A stretch of DNA of 64,000 nucleotides from Planctomycetaceae bacterium (GTDB taxonomy: Bacteria > Planctomycetota > Planctomycetia > Planctomycetales > Planctomycetaceae): assembly GCA_002722955.1 (NCBI GenBank), contig PBMZ01000111.1, positions 22,319-86,318 on the forward strand. Direction: 5' to 3'. The translations under genes and the position numbers were made by a program. Position 1 is the first letter of the stretch. The number at the start of each line of letters is the position of its first letter. This document shows, one piece after another, positions 35,117 to 45,398 of the stretch. The notes below the pieces were generated by a model. That model saw only the letters and a program-made list of their open reading frames with translations, did not search any database and was not told the origin of the DNA.

Positions 35117-36145
35117 TTACTTCTCTTCTTCAAATAAGTGACATCGGACAAGTTGACCCGAATCCAATTGATGAACGGGTGGCTCTTCGCTGTGACATCG
35201 ATCGACGACTTCCGAGCAACGCGTGCAAAACTTGCAGCCCTCGGGCATTTCATGCAACGCCGGAACGTTTCCGGGAATCGTATAGAGCCGTTTCTGCTTC
35301 GCCTCGCTTGTTGAAGGCAGTGAGGCTAACAAGCCTTTTGTGTAAGGGTGCTTTGGGTCGGTAAAGATTTGCTCGACAGTGCCGACTTCTTGAATCTTGC
35401 CGCCGTACATCACAATGACTCGCTGACAAGTCTCGGCGACAACGGCCAAGTCATGCGTAATCAAGATGATGGACGAGTCCTCTTTCTGTGATTTCAGGTC
35501 CAGCATCAACTCCAGAATCTGCGCTTGCGTCGTCACGTCCAGGGCGGTTGTGGGTTCGTCGGCGATTAATATGTTGGGATGACACACGAGCGCCAGTGCG
35601 ATCATGACACGCTGCCTCATGCCGCCGGAGAATTGATGCGGGTAGTCCTTCAACCGTTTGCGAGCTTCCGGGATGCCGACCTTTTCCAACATCTCAACGG
35701 CGCGATCGCGAGCCTCGCTTTTGCTGACCTTTTCGTGAGTCAGAATGGTTTCCATCACCTGCATGCCCACGGTGAAGACGGGGTTCAGCGCGGTCATGGG
35801 TTCCTGAAAGATCATCGCGATTTTATTGCCGCGAACATCACGCATGTCAGGATAGGACTTCTGAACAATGTCCTCGCCACCATACATGATTTGGCCGGAA
35901 ACAATCTTTCCGGGCGGATCCGGAATCAGCCGCATGATGGCCAGCGATGTCACCGATTTTCCCGATCCTGATTCACCAACGATACCGAGCACCTCGCCGG
36001 GGAAAAGATCGAAGCTGACGCCATCGACGGCTCGAGCTTCCCCGCCTTCGGTACGAAAACTGACGCCGAGATCGCGAACGCTGAGCAACGCTTGTTTCTC
36101 AGCGTCGGTCGTTGGACTGGCTTGAGGTGTTTCGATTGTCGTCAT
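35117..36145 (-). CDS. Peptide ABC transporter ATP-binding protein (OppD/DppD type)
   Basis: Second ATPase of the transporter. Walker [17 protein letters not shown], signature [15 protein letters not shown], Walker [14 protein letters not shown] and H-loop THDLAVVAE. The C-terminal region has the clustered cysteines [14 protein letters not shown] found in D/F subunits and linked in some proteins to an iron-sulfur cluster. It starts one base after the upstream permease gene's stop codon, implying coupled translation. Confidence 0.94.
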   Translation of the reverse strand: MTTIETPQASPTTDAEKQALLSVRDLGVSFRTEGGEARAVDGVSFDLFPGEVLGIVGESGSGKSVTSLAIMRLIPDPPGKIVSGQIMYGGEDIVQKSYPDMRDVRGNKIAMIFQEPMTALNPVFTVGMQVMETILTHEKVSKSEARDRAVEMLEKVGIPEARKRLKDYPHQFSGGMRQRVMIALALVCHPNILIADEPTTALDVTTQAQILELMLDLKSQKEDSSIILITHDLAVVAETCQRVIVMYGGKIQEVGTVEQIFTDPKHPYTKGLLASLPSTSEAKQKRLYTIPGNVPALHEMPEGCKFCTRCSEVVDRCHSEEPPVHQLDSGQLVRCHLFEEEK

Positions 36146-36146
36146 G

Positions 36147-37256
36147 TCACCTCAACCGACTAAAGACTTTGGGGTCAAAGGCTTCACGCACGGCCTCGCC
36201 AATGACCACGATCAATTGCAGCGTGAAAAACATCGCCAGCAACGGAAGCACGGTTAGGTGCCACTCGCCTTGCTGCACGTATTCGCGGCCTTGCCCAGTC
36301 AATTCACCCCAACTTGGAGTCGGCGCAGGCAATCCAAAGCCCAAGAAATCCAGCGCCACTAAGGTCAAGATATTCGCAACCAACGCGAAAGGAGCAAATG
36401 CAATCAGCGGCGTCAATGCGTTCGGCAAGATGTGACGCAGCATGATTGTCGTTCCGCTCTCGCCGGTGGCAATTGCGGCGGCGACGTAATCCTTTGCCTT
36501 TTCACGGTAGAATTCTCCGCGGATGTAATAGGTGATTCCCATCCACCCGAATGCCGCAATGATTCCCACCAGCAGCAAGAAGCTGGGCTTCAACATGGAT
36601 GACAGAATGATCACGGTGTAAAGGAAAGGGATGCCGCTGATGATCTCAACGATGCGTTGTCCCGCTAGGTCGACCCAACGTCCGTAATATCCCAGTGCGG
36701 CTCCGATCACGGTTCCAAACAAATAAGACGCCGTCGTTACCAAGACGGCAAATGTGATCGAAATCCGGAATCCATAAACCAGCCGCGTCAACACATCGCG
36801 GCCACTGTCATCTGTTCCAAGCCAGTGTTTGGCTGACGGTGGATTCGGCGGCTGTTCCTCGCCCTTCAAGAATTGTTCAGTCGGGCTATAGGGAATGGGC
36901 GGCATGATGACATAGTTGTCGCTGCCAGCCGACTCGAATTGCTGCTGGAGTTCTCGATAGTTCGCTCGGACGGAAACGGACTCTTGCCCGAAATCTTTCG
37001 GAGAGTAAACTCGATCCTCGAATAAACCCAACCACTTGTGATAGCCAAACGTTTGGTTCAAGTAAGAACGGGTGCTGGGAAAATAATACGAGCCCTCGTA
37101 GTAAACAACGATCGCTCGATTGCTGATCAAGAACGGCAGAAAGAACGTCGTCAGATACGTTAGGAGCAGGATCCAGAAGCTCCAATAGCCTCGCTTGATC
37201 CGCTTGAATCGGCGGATTCGAAGTTGGAGGATCGATGCTGACTGCGAATCGCTCAA
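36147..37256 (-). CDS. Peptide ABC transporter permease, YejE/OppC type
   Basis: Inner-membrane permease with an N-terminal cytoplasmic tail (FKRIKRGYWSFWILLLTYL), a large extracytoplasmic loop (about residues 45-145, YYFPSTRSYLNQTFGYH) and a C-terminal five-helix core with the EAA-like segment and the conserved WLGTDDSGRDVLTRL motif. The long loop and RRGYWS-like N-terminus are typical of YejE rather than short OppC. The start codon appears to be TTG at 37256. It is followed immediately by the D-type ATPase. Confidence 0.9.
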   Translation of the reverse strand: MSDSQSASILQLRIRRFKRIKRGYWSFWILLLTYLTTFFLPFLISNRAIVVYYEGSYYFPSTRSYLNQTFGYHKWLGLFEDRVYSPKDFGQESVSVRANYRELQQQFESAGSDNYVIMPPIPYSPTEQFLKGEEQPPNPPSAKHWLGTDDSGRDVLTRLVYGFRISITFAVLVTTASYLFGTVIGAALGYYGRWVDLAGQRIVEIISGIPFLYTVIILSSMLKPSFLLLVGIIAAFGWMGITYYIRGEFYREKAKDYVAAAIATGESGTTIMLRHILPNALTPLIAFAPFALVANILTLVALDFLGFGLPAPTPSWGELTGQGREYVQQGEWHLTVLPLLAMFFTLQLIVVIGEAVREAFDPKVFSRLR

Positions 37257-37298
37257 AAGGAGACCTCGAGGGTTGCTTTCTACTTTGTTTAGCGCCGA

Positions 37299-38408
37299 CT
37301 ATTCAAAACGAACGCGAGGGTCAATCAATGCGTACAAAAAGTCCGACAGAATATTTCCAAACAGCATCAACATGATGTTAATCGACAAGATGCCCATCAC
37401 CAACGGATAGTCGTAGCCCACGATGGCGTTAAATCCCAACAGACCAATGCCCTTAATATTGAAGACCTTTTCAATCAAATAAGAGCCAGCCATGATGACA
37501 CTCAGTGCGTGCCCTAACCCAGTCGCGATCGGAATCAACGAGTTCCGTAGTGCGTGGTAAAAAATCACCCGTCGTGGCGACAGACCCTTGGCAAAAGCCG
37601 TGCGCACGTAGTCTTGGCCGACGTTGTCCATCAGCGAGTTCTTCATCAACACGGTCAGCGTCGCGAATGACCCGATCATGTAGCAAAACACGGGCAAGAC
37701 GCTGTACTGAATGCGATCGACGACTTTGGAAACGAGCGACATTTTCTCGCGGTCGAATGAACCGAAGTCGTCGCTGACGTCGTCAATGTCTTCCCACTTC
37801 TTGACGATGCTGGGCAAGTCGTCGTAGCTGTTACTCTCGAAGCCGCCCAGAGGGAACCAATCGAGGTGTTGACCGCTGGCGAAGAAGACCAGCAGCAGCG
37901 CTCCCATCGCCCAACCCGGAATCGAATAGCCGATGAAGACCAAGGCTGAACTGATAAAATCAAACCGCGAACTATGACGAATGGCTTTGGCAATGCCCAA
38001 CGGCACGGAGACTCCATAAGCTAAGACGAACCCCGTTAGCCCAAAAAAGATGCTGATGGGGAAACGGGCAGAGATGGCATCCCATACTTTCTCGCGCGTC
38101 TTGTAAGAGTTGCCCATGTCGAGATCGAAGATCATCCGCGTGAGCCAGTTCTTGTAGGCCACCGGCGCGGGCTTATCCAGATCAAAGGCTTTCTTCAGCT
38201 CATCCAAGGCTTCTTGCGGTAACTCGCCGCCGGCCTGAGTCATCGAGCTTCCGCCACCACCGCTTTCGGCTTGAGCCATGCGAAAACGCATCAACTCCTG
38301 CTCCAACGGCCCGCCCGGCAAGAATCGCGTAATCATAAACGCGATCATCGTGACCCCAAGAAATGTTGGGATCATCAGCAACAAGCGTCGGATGAAATAG
38401 GCGGTCAT
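37299..38408 (-). CDS. Peptide ABC transporter permease, YejB/OppB type
   Basis: Inner-membrane permease, first gene of the transporter run. FIRRLLLMIPTFLGVTMIAF at the N-terminus, the FLPGGPLEQEL element, a long loop with AFDLDKPAPVAY, and the C-terminal core ending IDPRVRFE. An insertion around residues 205-255 (PSIVKKWEDIDDV) enlarges the second loop. Its resemblance to YejB suggests uptake of peptides, possibly peptide-nucleotide compounds like microcin C in the E. coli case, but the substrate is not inferable. No substrate-binding protein gene lies nearby in the window. Confidence 0.9.
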   Translation of the reverse strand: MTAYFIRRLLLMIPTFLGVTMIAFMITRFLPGGPLEQELMRFRMAQAESGGGGSSMTQAGGELPQEALDELKKAFDLDKPAPVAYKNWLTRMIFDLDMGNSYKTREKVWDAISARFPISIFFGLTGFVLAYGVSVPLGIAKAIRHSSRFDFISSALVFIGYSIPGWAMGALLLVFFASGQHLDWFPLGGFESNSYDDLPSIVKKWEDIDDVSDDFGSFDREKMSLVSKVVDRIQYSVLPVFCYMIGSFATLTVLMKNSLMDNVGQDYVRTAFAKGLSPRRVIFYHALRNSLIPIATGLGHALSVIMAGSYLIEKVFNIKGIGLLGFNAIVGYDYPLVMGILSINIMLMLFGNILSDFLYALIDPRVRFE

Positions 38409-38688
38409 CGAGTCAGCGGGCTCTCAGATTTGGCGGTTGTCTTCCTGATTACGGGACACCCGTTGATGGCAATCAACGTGACCCTGAGAAGCTAGATGAT
38501 ATGTGGCGAGTTTGTAAAGATTGAATCCACGATTGCATCCGAATGCTCCCGTGAGTCACCTGCTTGCATTGACCACTGTTTCGTCTTGGGAAAACGCTGA
38601 CTACAATCTCGCGCTATAGTTGCGAATCGGCTCGACGAGTCTGATCTTGGAGATCGCCCCGTGAAAAAAATGCAAGCGGAGGAGTTCA

Positions 38689-39222
38689 ATGAAGTACAAG
38701 TCTGTGTGCTCGGTGATGCTTGTGCTGGCCATCGCGAACTCCACACGGGCAGACCTTGGGCTTGGTCTCAAGAACTCGCTTCATACAGCGAACGTCGAAG
38801 ACTTATTTAAGGCGGTCTATGAGGGTGATGTGTTGGCCGCCGGCAACCAGCGCTTCGATGCGTTCTTTCGGAAAAACAATTCGCAATCATTGAAGGATTA
38901 CGCATTTCTCAGCGTCACATGGAAAGTGACCCGCCGCGGAAAATCTGAAGACGTGAAGCGATCATCGCCAGAGATCAAGTTACTACAATACCTGGCGAAG
39001 CTGGGTGCCAATCCGAACGCGTCCGGCGGGTTCAGCAAGGCGGCACCGTTGCTCATTGCATCTGAATTAGGAACGCCTAAGAGTCTTGACTTGATAGGAG
39101 TTCTGTTGGAACTGGGCGCCGATCCAAATCAAAAGGACGCGTTTGGCAAAAGCCCGATAGCAGTGACGCGTTCCAAAGAGGCCAAGGCGATCATTCAAGC
39201 AGCCCTCGATGCCCGAAAATGA
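38689..39222 (+). CDS. Secreted ankyrin-repeat protein
   Basis: A 177-residue protein with an N-terminal signal (VCSVMLVLAIANSTRA) and two or so ankyrin-like units near the C-terminus: LLQYLAKLGANPNASGGF and LIGVLLELGADPNQKDAFG. The middle region (DAFFRKNNSQSLKDYAFLS) matches nothing I know. The ribosome-binding site GGAGGAG is excellent. It ends 22 bases before the ATG of the dehydrogenase gene and may be cotranscribed. Confidence 0.8.
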   Translation: MKYKSVCSVMLVLAIANSTRADLGLGLKNSLHTANVEDLFKAVYEGDVLAAGNQRFDAFFRKNNSQSLKDYAFLSVTWKVTRRGKSEDVKRSSPEIKLLQYLAKLGANPNASGGFSKAAPLLIASELGTPKSLDLIGVLLELGADPNQKDAFGKSPIAVTRSKEAKAIIQAALDARK

Positions 39223-39244
39223 GTTCGCTCGCTATCATGCATCT

Positions 39245-40333
39245 ATGAATGCGTTAAGCCGATTTTCCGCCCAGTCACTGCAAGAATTCTGCATCCAAGT
39301 CTTCACACACTTCGATGTCGCTTCCGAGGACGCCGAGACTGCGGCCAAAGTGTTGATTTCGAGCGACCTGCGCGGCATTGATTCTCACGGGATCGCGCGG
39401 TTGTTTGGTTACGCCGGGATGCTGAAGGAAGGCCGCATTAAGGCTCGGCCGGATGTTCGTGTTGTGCATGAATCGCCAAGCACGGCGACTGTTGATGGCG
39501 ACAATGGATTGGGCCTCATTGTCGGCCCGCAAGCGAATGAGCTTGCCATGCAAAAAGCCGCGGCGGTCGGCTCGGGATGGGTCAGCGTTCGCAATTCGAA
39601 CCATTATGGAATTGCTGGCTATTACGTTTTGCGGGCGTTGGAACGCGACATGATTGGTTGGTCGATGACCAATGCCACAAGTTGGGTGACTCCACTTTGG
39701 GCGGCCGAGCGTCGCTTGGGCACGAATCCGATCGCCATCGCCTTTCCCGGACTTCGCGAGCCGCCCATTGTGATCGATCTGGCGACCAGCGTGATTGCCT
39801 ATGGCAAGATCGAGATTGCTCGCCGCAACGGTGAATCGATTCCGCCAGATTGGGCGGTGGACGAAAGTGGCAAGCCGACAACGAACCCCGATGACGTGCC
39901 GGCCGCCGGGGCCCTTGCCCCATTGGGTACAGATCGAGAGCGCGGCGGTCACAAAGGTTATTGCCTATCGTCGATGGTCGATTTGTTGACGGGAGTTCTG
40001 AGCGGAGCCAATTGGGGACCGTTCGTGCCGCCTTTCTGGCCGCGAGACGAAGGCCAAGCGACTCGAGTTGGTGAGGGCGTCGGTCACTTCTTTGGAGCCA
40101 TGCGGATTGACGGCTTTGGTCCGCCCGAGGAATTCAAGCAGCGCGTCGATGACTGGATCACGACCTTGCGGGCCAGCAAACCTGCCGAGGGCACCGATGG
40201 GCCACTCATCCCCGGAGATCCCGAACGCGAAGCGGAACAAGATCGCGGTCCGAACGGCATACCGCTCACACTGCCTGTGGTCGAGTCACTGGAGAAGCTA
40301 GCAAGAGAAACGGGAATCCCGTTTGGTAACTAG
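39245..40333 (+). CDS. Malate/L-lactate dehydrogenase family oxidoreductase
   Basis: NAD(P)-dependent 2-hydroxyacid dehydrogenase of the type II malate/lactate family (Ldh_2, PF02615). Family signatures include the LRGIDSHGIARL segment, NSNHYGIAGYY, ERRLGTNPIAIAFPG and GGHKGYCLSSMVDLLTGVLSGA in pieces. The exact substrate (malate, lactate, ureidoglycolate or sulfolactate) cannot be decided from sequence alone. I choose ATG 39245 (362 residues) because the longer frame from 39209 would overlap the ankyrin gene. Its stop TAG (40331-40333) shares the CTAG with the stop of the opposing small gene. Confidence 0.92.
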   Translation: MNALSRFSAQSLQEFCIQVFTHFDVASEDAETAAKVLISSDLRGIDSHGIARLFGYAGMLKEGRIKARPDVRVVHESPSTATVDGDNGLGLIVGPQANELAMQKAAAVGSGWVSVRNSNHYGIAGYYVLRALERDMIGWSMTNATSWVTPLWAAERRLGTNPIAIAFPGLREPPIVIDLATSVIAYGKIEIARRNGESIPPDWAVDESGKPTTNPDDVPAAGALAPLGTDRERGGHKGYCLSSMVDLLTGVLSGANWGPFVPPFWPRDEGQATRVGEGVGHFFGAMRIDGFGPPEEFKQRVDDWITTLRASKPAEGTDGPLIPGDPEREAEQDRGPNGIPLTLPVVESLEKLARETGIPFGN

Positions 40334-40626
40334 GCGGCGTCGGCCGTAGGAAGCAGACGGTTGCTCAAGCGAATCTTGGCAAAGCGATTACCGCTGGCGT
40401 CGTAGAAGTAGAGCTGATTGTGATCCGAGGCCCAAATGGCTCCCAGGCGAACGCTACGTGGGCCATGAATGGAAAACTGCAAACCGCAATCTCGGCTTCG
40501 ACGCATCAGCTTCATTTCGGAAAGCTGGAACTCGTCAGCCAGCAGGTTCTCTTTCTCGCACAACGTCTGATGGACGAACTCGCGGAGATCATCCAGCGTG
40601 TAGATGCGATCTGCGAATTCCTGCAT
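40330..40626 (-). CDS. Small conserved hypothetical protein
   Basis: A 98-residue protein beginning MQEFADRIYTLDDLREFVHQTLCE and ending RLSNRLLPTADAA. It has a helical N-terminal half and a beta-rich second half (FSIHGPRSVRLGAIWASDHNQLYFYDASGNRF). I recognise no named domain, though similar small proteins seem to recur in planctomycete genomes. The longer frame from 40653 is possible; the ATG at 40626 fits the conserved-looking region. It converges with the dehydrogenase gene, sharing the four-base CTAG between both stop codons. Confidence 0.7.
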   Translation of the reverse strand: MQEFADRIYTLDDLREFVHQTLCEKENLLADEFQLSEMKLMRRSRDCGLQFSIHGPRSVRLGAIWASDHNQLYFYDASGNRFAKIRLSNRLLPTADAA

Positions 40627-41126
40627 GGTTGATGGCCTCGGCGGTCTATCCAATCGAGTGACCCGATAATATTGCGTCTGAGGGGCTCAGGATTGCCTGA
40701 GATGCCCGCCAAACTGCGTCCACGGCTGACTGTCATGACCTAAGGACGCGGCGACTGGGATTGGTAACGGTGTAAATCGCTGATGTCTGGAATTGTCGAG
40801 TTTTTATGACTGCGACTGAGATATCGGCCGTATCGCTGGGCCTCTGTTTCTTGGTTTCGAGCCCTCGAATGATCAGCAGAATCGTTAGCGATTACCCAGC
40901 TTGACTGAAACGTACCGTTACAATTCGCCTTGAGCAAACAAGCGTTAAGTTGGGCAATCCCGATTAGCGGCAACACGATGTGGTGAATTCGTGAAGCAAT
41001 TGCGACATCCCGGTCGCCGTAACTAGAAAGCGTTCGCGTATCGTTAAAGTCTACGCAGTTTGAGCATTCAAGCAGCAATGGTGTCGTAGCGGTGGCTTCC
41101 GGCCACCACACAGATCACAAACGGGC
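40627..41126. other. Gene-poor intergenic region
   Basis: About 500 bases with no believable gene; the minus-strand open frame 40740-41111 has atypical composition and no family. At 41091-41107 a hairpin with GGTGGC/GCCACC arms and a TTCCG loop lies just beyond the DUF1552 stop codon, and may be a dispersed repeat or a weak terminator. Confidence 0.45.
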
Positions 41127-42458
41127 TCAACTCAGTCCCGTCAACGAACCGGCTTTGCAGAAGTTGGGATTGCCGAAGGAATCCACGGGATGGCCCATTG
41201 CCTCGCAGAAGCTCATCAGCAGGCGATTGTGCGGCACTCGCTTAAAGTTCAAAGCTCGTCCCATTTCGAAGCCCAGGCCGTTACCGACCAGCACGAATGG
41301 GATGTTGTTGCGCGTGTGCGAGTTGCCTTTGCCCAATTCGTTTGTCCAGACAATCGTCGTGTTGTCCAACAGACTGCCGTCGCCACCAGGTTCGGGCGTT
41401 TCGGCAAGTCGCTTGGCAAGGTAAGCAACTTGCTCGCAGTACCAAGTGTTGATCTTGATCAGCTTCTCGTAAGCTTCCTCGTTGCTATCCGGCTCGTGCG
41501 AGAGTCCATGATGACCTTCATTAATGCCAAGCCACCGCATGCGAGGTTGACCAACACTGTTCGTGATTTGGAAAGTGGCCACTCGAGTAAAATCTGCAGC
41601 CAAACTGTGCACAAGCATGTCCATTTGCATCCGCGTGATCTGCGGCATGTTGTCATTGACTTCTTGCACATTCGGCGACAACTTTGGAACGGCATGAGTC
41701 ACCGTTTGGTCGGTCTTTTGAGAAAGCTCGGTGTTCAGTTCCTTTTCCAATTGCCGCACCATTGCCAAGTGATCTTTCAGAATCTGACGATCCTCGGCGC
41801 TGATCTTTTGCTCGACACGACGAAAGTCCGACGCCAGATCATCCAAAACGCTGGCGAGTAGTTCGCGATTCTTGGCCTGTCCGTAAAGCTTATCGAACAT
41901 TTGATACGGATCATCGATGGGTGCTACCGGTTGATTCGGTCCGGCATACGACATGCGAGTCCACGTGTCCGCTCGTTCGGGAACCATCACGCCAAACTCG
42001 AGCGAACCGAATCGCGTTTGCGTTTCTTTGTTCGCCTGAAGTTGATTCTTGAGATACTGGTCGACTGAGATCCCCTTGGACCAACCAGCGGGAGTGTCCG
42101 AGCCACCTTGGATGTCGCCGGGAAAAAGTTCAATGCCCGTCAGCAAGCAACCGATGCCCCGCATGTGCCCATCGCCGTCACCGCGAATCTGATTGCAGAC
42201 TCCGTGCACTGTCATCATGCGGTCTTTGAAGGGTGACAGCGGCTTAAGGATTCGTTTCAGTTCGAAGTCCTTGCCGGTTTGATCGGGCCAGAAATGTTTG
42301 GGAATGACACCGTTTGGACTGAACACGAAGATGACGCGTTGCTTACGGCGGCTTGTCTCTTCAGCTTGCAGGCTGGGCAAATTCATCAAGAAGTTGGCAG
42401 CGGCCGCGCTGACACCAGTGTTGATCAAGAACTCGCGTCGGCTTGTCACTGATTGCAT
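41127..42458 (-). CDS. DUF1552 secreted protein
   Basis: A 443-residue DUF1552 protein with a twin-arginine-type signal ([19 protein letters not shown]). DUF1552 proteins form a planctomycete family related to DUF1501, with unknown activity. Family segments include [26 protein letters not shown] and FGSLEFGVM. The longer frame opens at 42491; ATG 42458 puts the twin arginines near the N-terminus. It lies 33 bases after the DUF1592 gene, and this pairing is standard in planctomycetes, so the two act together. Confidence 0.92.
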   Translation of the reverse strand: MQSVTSRREFLINTGVSAAAANFLMNLPSLQAEETSRRKQRVIFVFSPNGVIPKHFWPDQTGKDFELKRILKPLSPFKDRMMTVHGVCNQIRGDGDGHMRGIGCLLTGIELFPGDIQGGSDTPAGWSKGISVDQYLKNQLQANKETQTRFGSLEFGVMVPERADTWTRMSYAGPNQPVAPIDDPYQMFDKLYGQAKNRELLASVLDDLASDFRRVEQKISAEDRQILKDHLAMVRQLEKELNTELSQKTDQTVTHAVPKLSPNVQEVNDNMPQITRMQMDMLVHSLAADFTRVATFQITNSVGQPRMRWLGINEGHHGLSHEPDSNEEAYEKLIKINTWYCEQVAYLAKRLAETPEPGGDGSLLDNTTIVWTNELGKGNSHTRNNIPFVLVGNGLGFEMGRALNFKRVPHNRLLMSFCEAMGHPVDSFGNPNFCKAGSLTGLS

Positions 42459-42491
42459 GCTGTCATTCCTTGCGCGCGACGAAGGTCGCAC

Positions 42492-44789
42492 TTATTTGTT
42501 TTCTATTGGACCAGAAGCGGCGACGACGGCGATGTCGACGATCAGGTTTCGAATGTTGAATTGTTGGTCTTTGAACTTTTTGATCAGTTTATCAAGCGTG
42601 TCGCTTCCGTAAGCGGACGGTGGTTGCTTGACGAAATGCTGAAACGCGCGTTCGACGAAAGCTCGATGAGCATCGTCACTTGTCGCTAAATAAGATGATA
42701 ACGCGTCGGGGCCCTCAATTTTAGTCCGCTTACCTGATCGATCCGTGTATCCGCCAAGCGTGTTAACCGCGCGTCCCTTTTCTTTTACCCGATATCGTCC
42801 CACCGCGTCGAAGTTTTCCAAGGTAAAGCCCAAAGCGTTGATCTTTGTGTGACAAACCTGACAACTTTTCGGGCTAGTCTGCAACGAGATACGCTCGCGC
42901 GTCGTCAAATCCGGATGCAACTTCGGACTGAGCGGCGTGAAGGCTTCTTGCGGCGGTCGAAGCGTGCGGCCTAACAGGTAACGAATGACAAACACACCTC
43001 GATGAATGGGCGAGGTCGAGTCGGCATAAGCCAACCCCGTCATCAAATACGGATGTGCCAACAAACCGCGACGATGAGGCAACTTTCCCGTCTTCTGCAA
43101 ACCCTGTGTGGAATCAATCGGCTTCCAAGCGGCTCCATAAAACTTCTGCAAACGCTCGTTGGTGTAAGCCCAATCGGCGGTCATCAACTGCCGAAAGTCG
43201 CTCGCATCGCTCCAAACCACATCATCCAAGAAGGCGTCCAAGGAAGCTCGCATGTCGCCGACCAACTGCTTGTCAAAGTCTGGAAAGCGTTCGGCGTCTT
43301 TGGTGATCTCATCAAAGTGGCTCAGATTCAGCCACGCATAAAGCATCTCGCGCGTTTTCCCGCGAGTACGATAATCGGCAACCATGCGCGTCGCCGCGAC
43401 GCGAATTCGGGACTCTCTGTCAAAGTGATTCTCGCGAGCTTGCCCACGCAACCATTGTTGGGCAGGTAATGAATCATACAACGTCAGCGCCAACCGATTC
43501 GCCACCTTCTGCGAAGGCGATCGATCATGGTCGAGCAACGGGTAAAGGAATCGCGGCGATTTGAGTGTCATCAACACCGACCGCTTGATGGCATCGGCGT
43601 CATCTTCGCAAGCTTGGATGGGACCGTTGACGTAAAGGTTGCGCATCACATCATCGATGGGACCACGAAACGCCGTGACAGTAATCTCTTCCAAGAATCT
43701 TCGCAGTTGCTGACGGTTGTCATTGGGCCCTTTGTTCATTTGACGAAAACGTGGCCAAAGCTCGTCGATGGCAATCTGAGCGAACTCGATCGCCGCCGCC
43801 GTCGTCGAATCATCCCATTGACGATCGACGGCAATCCCACGTTCGTATCCGTAGCTTCTGTCGTCGGGCGGCAACTTCGTCTGCAACGAGAAGGCCGGCG
43901 GGTTGAAGTTGCTGCGGAAGTTTCGCTTCGGAATGATCTGTTCCGTTCCGTGCGGCGGAACCCAAGACACGTTGATCCAAGCAGGCGGCTGCTTCGTCTT
44001 TCGTTTGCGTTGATACATCATCAAACGAAACGGATAGACGCGGCCAGCTGTTAAAACAATCGAGCGACGGAATTCCGTCTTGTCACCCGATTGCACGTGG
44101 TTGTCGATAAATCGACGACTAAAGTTCCCCAAATCGAACACAAAGGAACAACTGCAACGGACGATGATCTCGTACGTTCCCGTGACGTCGACTTTCAGGC
44201 CTCCGCTCCACTGGATCGCGAATTCGTTGGCTTTAATACCCGTGTCAGCGTATTCGCCTTGCGAGGGGCCTTTGTCTTGAAAGTCAAAGTTGATGCTGGC
44301 ATCGACGCGTTCGATCTTGCGTTTGTCCTTGCGAGGCCGATTGGCGTCATAGTACTCGCCGTGGATTCCACCTTGGTCGGTGTACTTGGCCAGGTTCATA
44401 AAGCGTCCGTAGAGATCGGCAACACTGTGCCTTAACTGATTCCCCGTTAAGCGAGCCAGCCGGATCCGTGGCAACTCGGCCGACTTTCCGTAGAACGCCT
44501 CGTGAATGTATCGCGCCACCACCTTCGCGTCGGCTCCAATGCACGCGTCCGGGTTATCCTCGGGCATGGTGTCGGCGATCAGCTCCTCGAGTTGTCGCAA
44601 GGACACATTTCCGGACAATGGCTTTTCGTAGCGTTTGGGAACGCCCTGCCCAGTTTTTCCATGACACTTCGCGCATTGCTTCGCAAAGATCGCTTTTCCG
44701 CGATTCGTGATCGCCTCATCAGCGCGCGCCGAGCCGATCAGCAAAACTGGAACGAGAACGAACAGCGATCGATACAATAAGCGCAGCAT
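42492..44789 (-). CDS. Secreted c-type cytochrome protein of the DUF1587/1592/1588/1585 type
   Basis: An approximately 765-residue exported protein. After a signal (LYRSLFVLVPVLLIGSARA) comes a cytochrome-like domain with CAKCH and a later MPEDNP segment, then the DUF1587-1592-1588-1585 series, including a second CxxCH (CQVCH) before INALGFTLENFDAVGRYR. These proteins are thought to deliver electrons to or from the DUF1552/DUF1501-type partner during extracytoplasmic breakdown of polymers; the reaction is unknown. The frame opens at 45032 but runs through the palindrome at 44886-44920; ATG 44789 is the sensible start. Followed 33 bases later by the DUF1552 gene. Confidence 0.92.
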   Translation of the reverse strand: MLRLLYRSLFVLVPVLLIGSARADEAITNRGKAIFAKQCAKCHGKTGQGVPKRYEKPLSGNVSLRQLEELIADTMPEDNPDACIGADAKVVARYIHEAFYGKSAELPRIRLARLTGNQLRHSVADLYGRFMNLAKYTDQGGIHGEYYDANRPRKDKRKIERVDASINFDFQDKGPSQGEYADTGIKANEFAIQWSGGLKVDVTGTYEIIVRCSCSFVFDLGNFSRRFIDNHVQSGDKTEFRRSIVLTAGRVYPFRLMMYQRKRKTKQPPAWINVSWVPPHGTEQIIPKRNFRSNFNPPAFSLQTKLPPDDRSYGYERGIAVDRQWDDSTTAAAIEFAQIAIDELWPRFRQMNKGPNDNRQQLRRFLEEITVTAFRGPIDDVMRNLYVNGPIQACEDDADAIKRSVLMTLKSPRFLYPLLDHDRSPSQKVANRLALTLYDSLPAQQWLRGQARENHFDRESRIRVAATRMVADYRTRGKTREMLYAWLNLSHFDEITKDAERFPDFDKQLVGDMRASLDAFLDDVVWSDASDFRQLMTADWAYTNERLQKFYGAAWKPIDSTQGLQKTGKLPHRRGLLAHPYLMTGLAYADSTSPIHRGVFVIRYLLGRTLRPPQEAFTPLSPKLHPDLTTRERISLQTSPKSCQVCHTKINALGFTLENFDAVGRYRVKEKGRAVNTLGGYTDRSGKRTKIEGPDALSSYLATSDDAHRAFVERAFQHFVKQPPSAYGSDTLDKLIKKFKDQQFNIRNLIVDIAVVAASGPIENK

Positions 44790-45091
44790 GAGACGAGAAA
44801 GTACTTGGCAGGAAACGAGGCGGGATACATGACCTACTGTGGCAAGTCCATTCCGGTTGATCAAGCTCAATCGCCCCCTCGGAAATAGAAGCCCGGCTTT
44901 TGCGAAAAGCCGGGCTTCTAAACAGCACGACCGGAAACGGTAACTCCCTCGAAAATCAGGGGTTGAGGCTGGTAAATTGATCTCGCGCTGGCTAGAATCG
45001 TGCCTTCGATTTTTGAGGGTAAGCGTACGCAAGCAGCAACTCGCTTATTCCGTTTGCACTAAAGCATTCTCAGATAAGCATTTACAAACAC
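44790..45091. other. Divergent region with a perfect 16-bp palindrome
   Basis: Separates the DUF1592 gene (minus) from rpsT (plus) and must hold both promoters. Its main visible feature is the palindrome at 44886-44920; otherwise nothing recognisable. Confidence 0.45.
44886..44920. repeat. Perfect palindrome with 16-base arms
   Basis: Arms TAGAAGCCCGGCTTTT and its exact complement flank a three-base GCG loop. No T-run follows. It is one of several variants of a GAAGCCCGGC/GCCGGGCTTC palindrome in this window, here in a divergent promoter region rather than at gene ends. Confidence 0.8.
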
Positions 45092-45370
45092 ATGCCAACT
45101 CTACGAAACGCCAAGAAAGCTCTTCGCCAAAGCCGAAAACGACGACTTCACAACCGTAGCCAACGGTCCAATTTGCGGTCGACGTTGAAGAATTTCCATA
45201 CGGCCGCCGACGGTGACGACACGTCAGCAGCGGAAGAAGCTCTGCGTCTGGCCACAAAACGACTCGATCAAGCGGCAGCGAAAGGCCTGATTCACAAGAA
45301 CAAGGCAGCTCGTGCGAAGTCTCGAATGGCTGCGAAGCTGAAGAAGGCATCCGCCAGCAGCGACGCCTAG
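45092..45370 (+). CDS. rpsT: 30S ribosomal protein S20
   Basis: A 92-residue, strongly basic protein that binds 16S rRNA early in 30S assembly. The N-terminus [18 protein letters not shown] and the C-terminal [16 protein letters not shown] segment are typical of S20. The ATG at 45092 leaves no doubtful upstream extension. A clear intrinsic terminator follows at 45399-45431, so it is a single-gene unit. Confidence 0.96.
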   Translation: MPTLRNAKKALRQSRKRRLHNRSQRSNLRSTLKNFHTAADGDDTSAAEEALRLATKRLDQAAAKGLIHKNKAARAKSRMAAKLKKASASSDA

Positions 45371-45398
45371 AGCGTCCATTCGGCACAGAACATATTAA

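Noticed and set aside
40740..41111. 123-residue minus-strand frame
   Set aside because: Sequence looks random and there is no start signal or family.
44790..45032. Upstream extension of the DUF1592 gene to 45032
   Set aside because: It translates through the 16-base palindrome and precedes the obvious signal peptide; the ATG at 44789 fits better.
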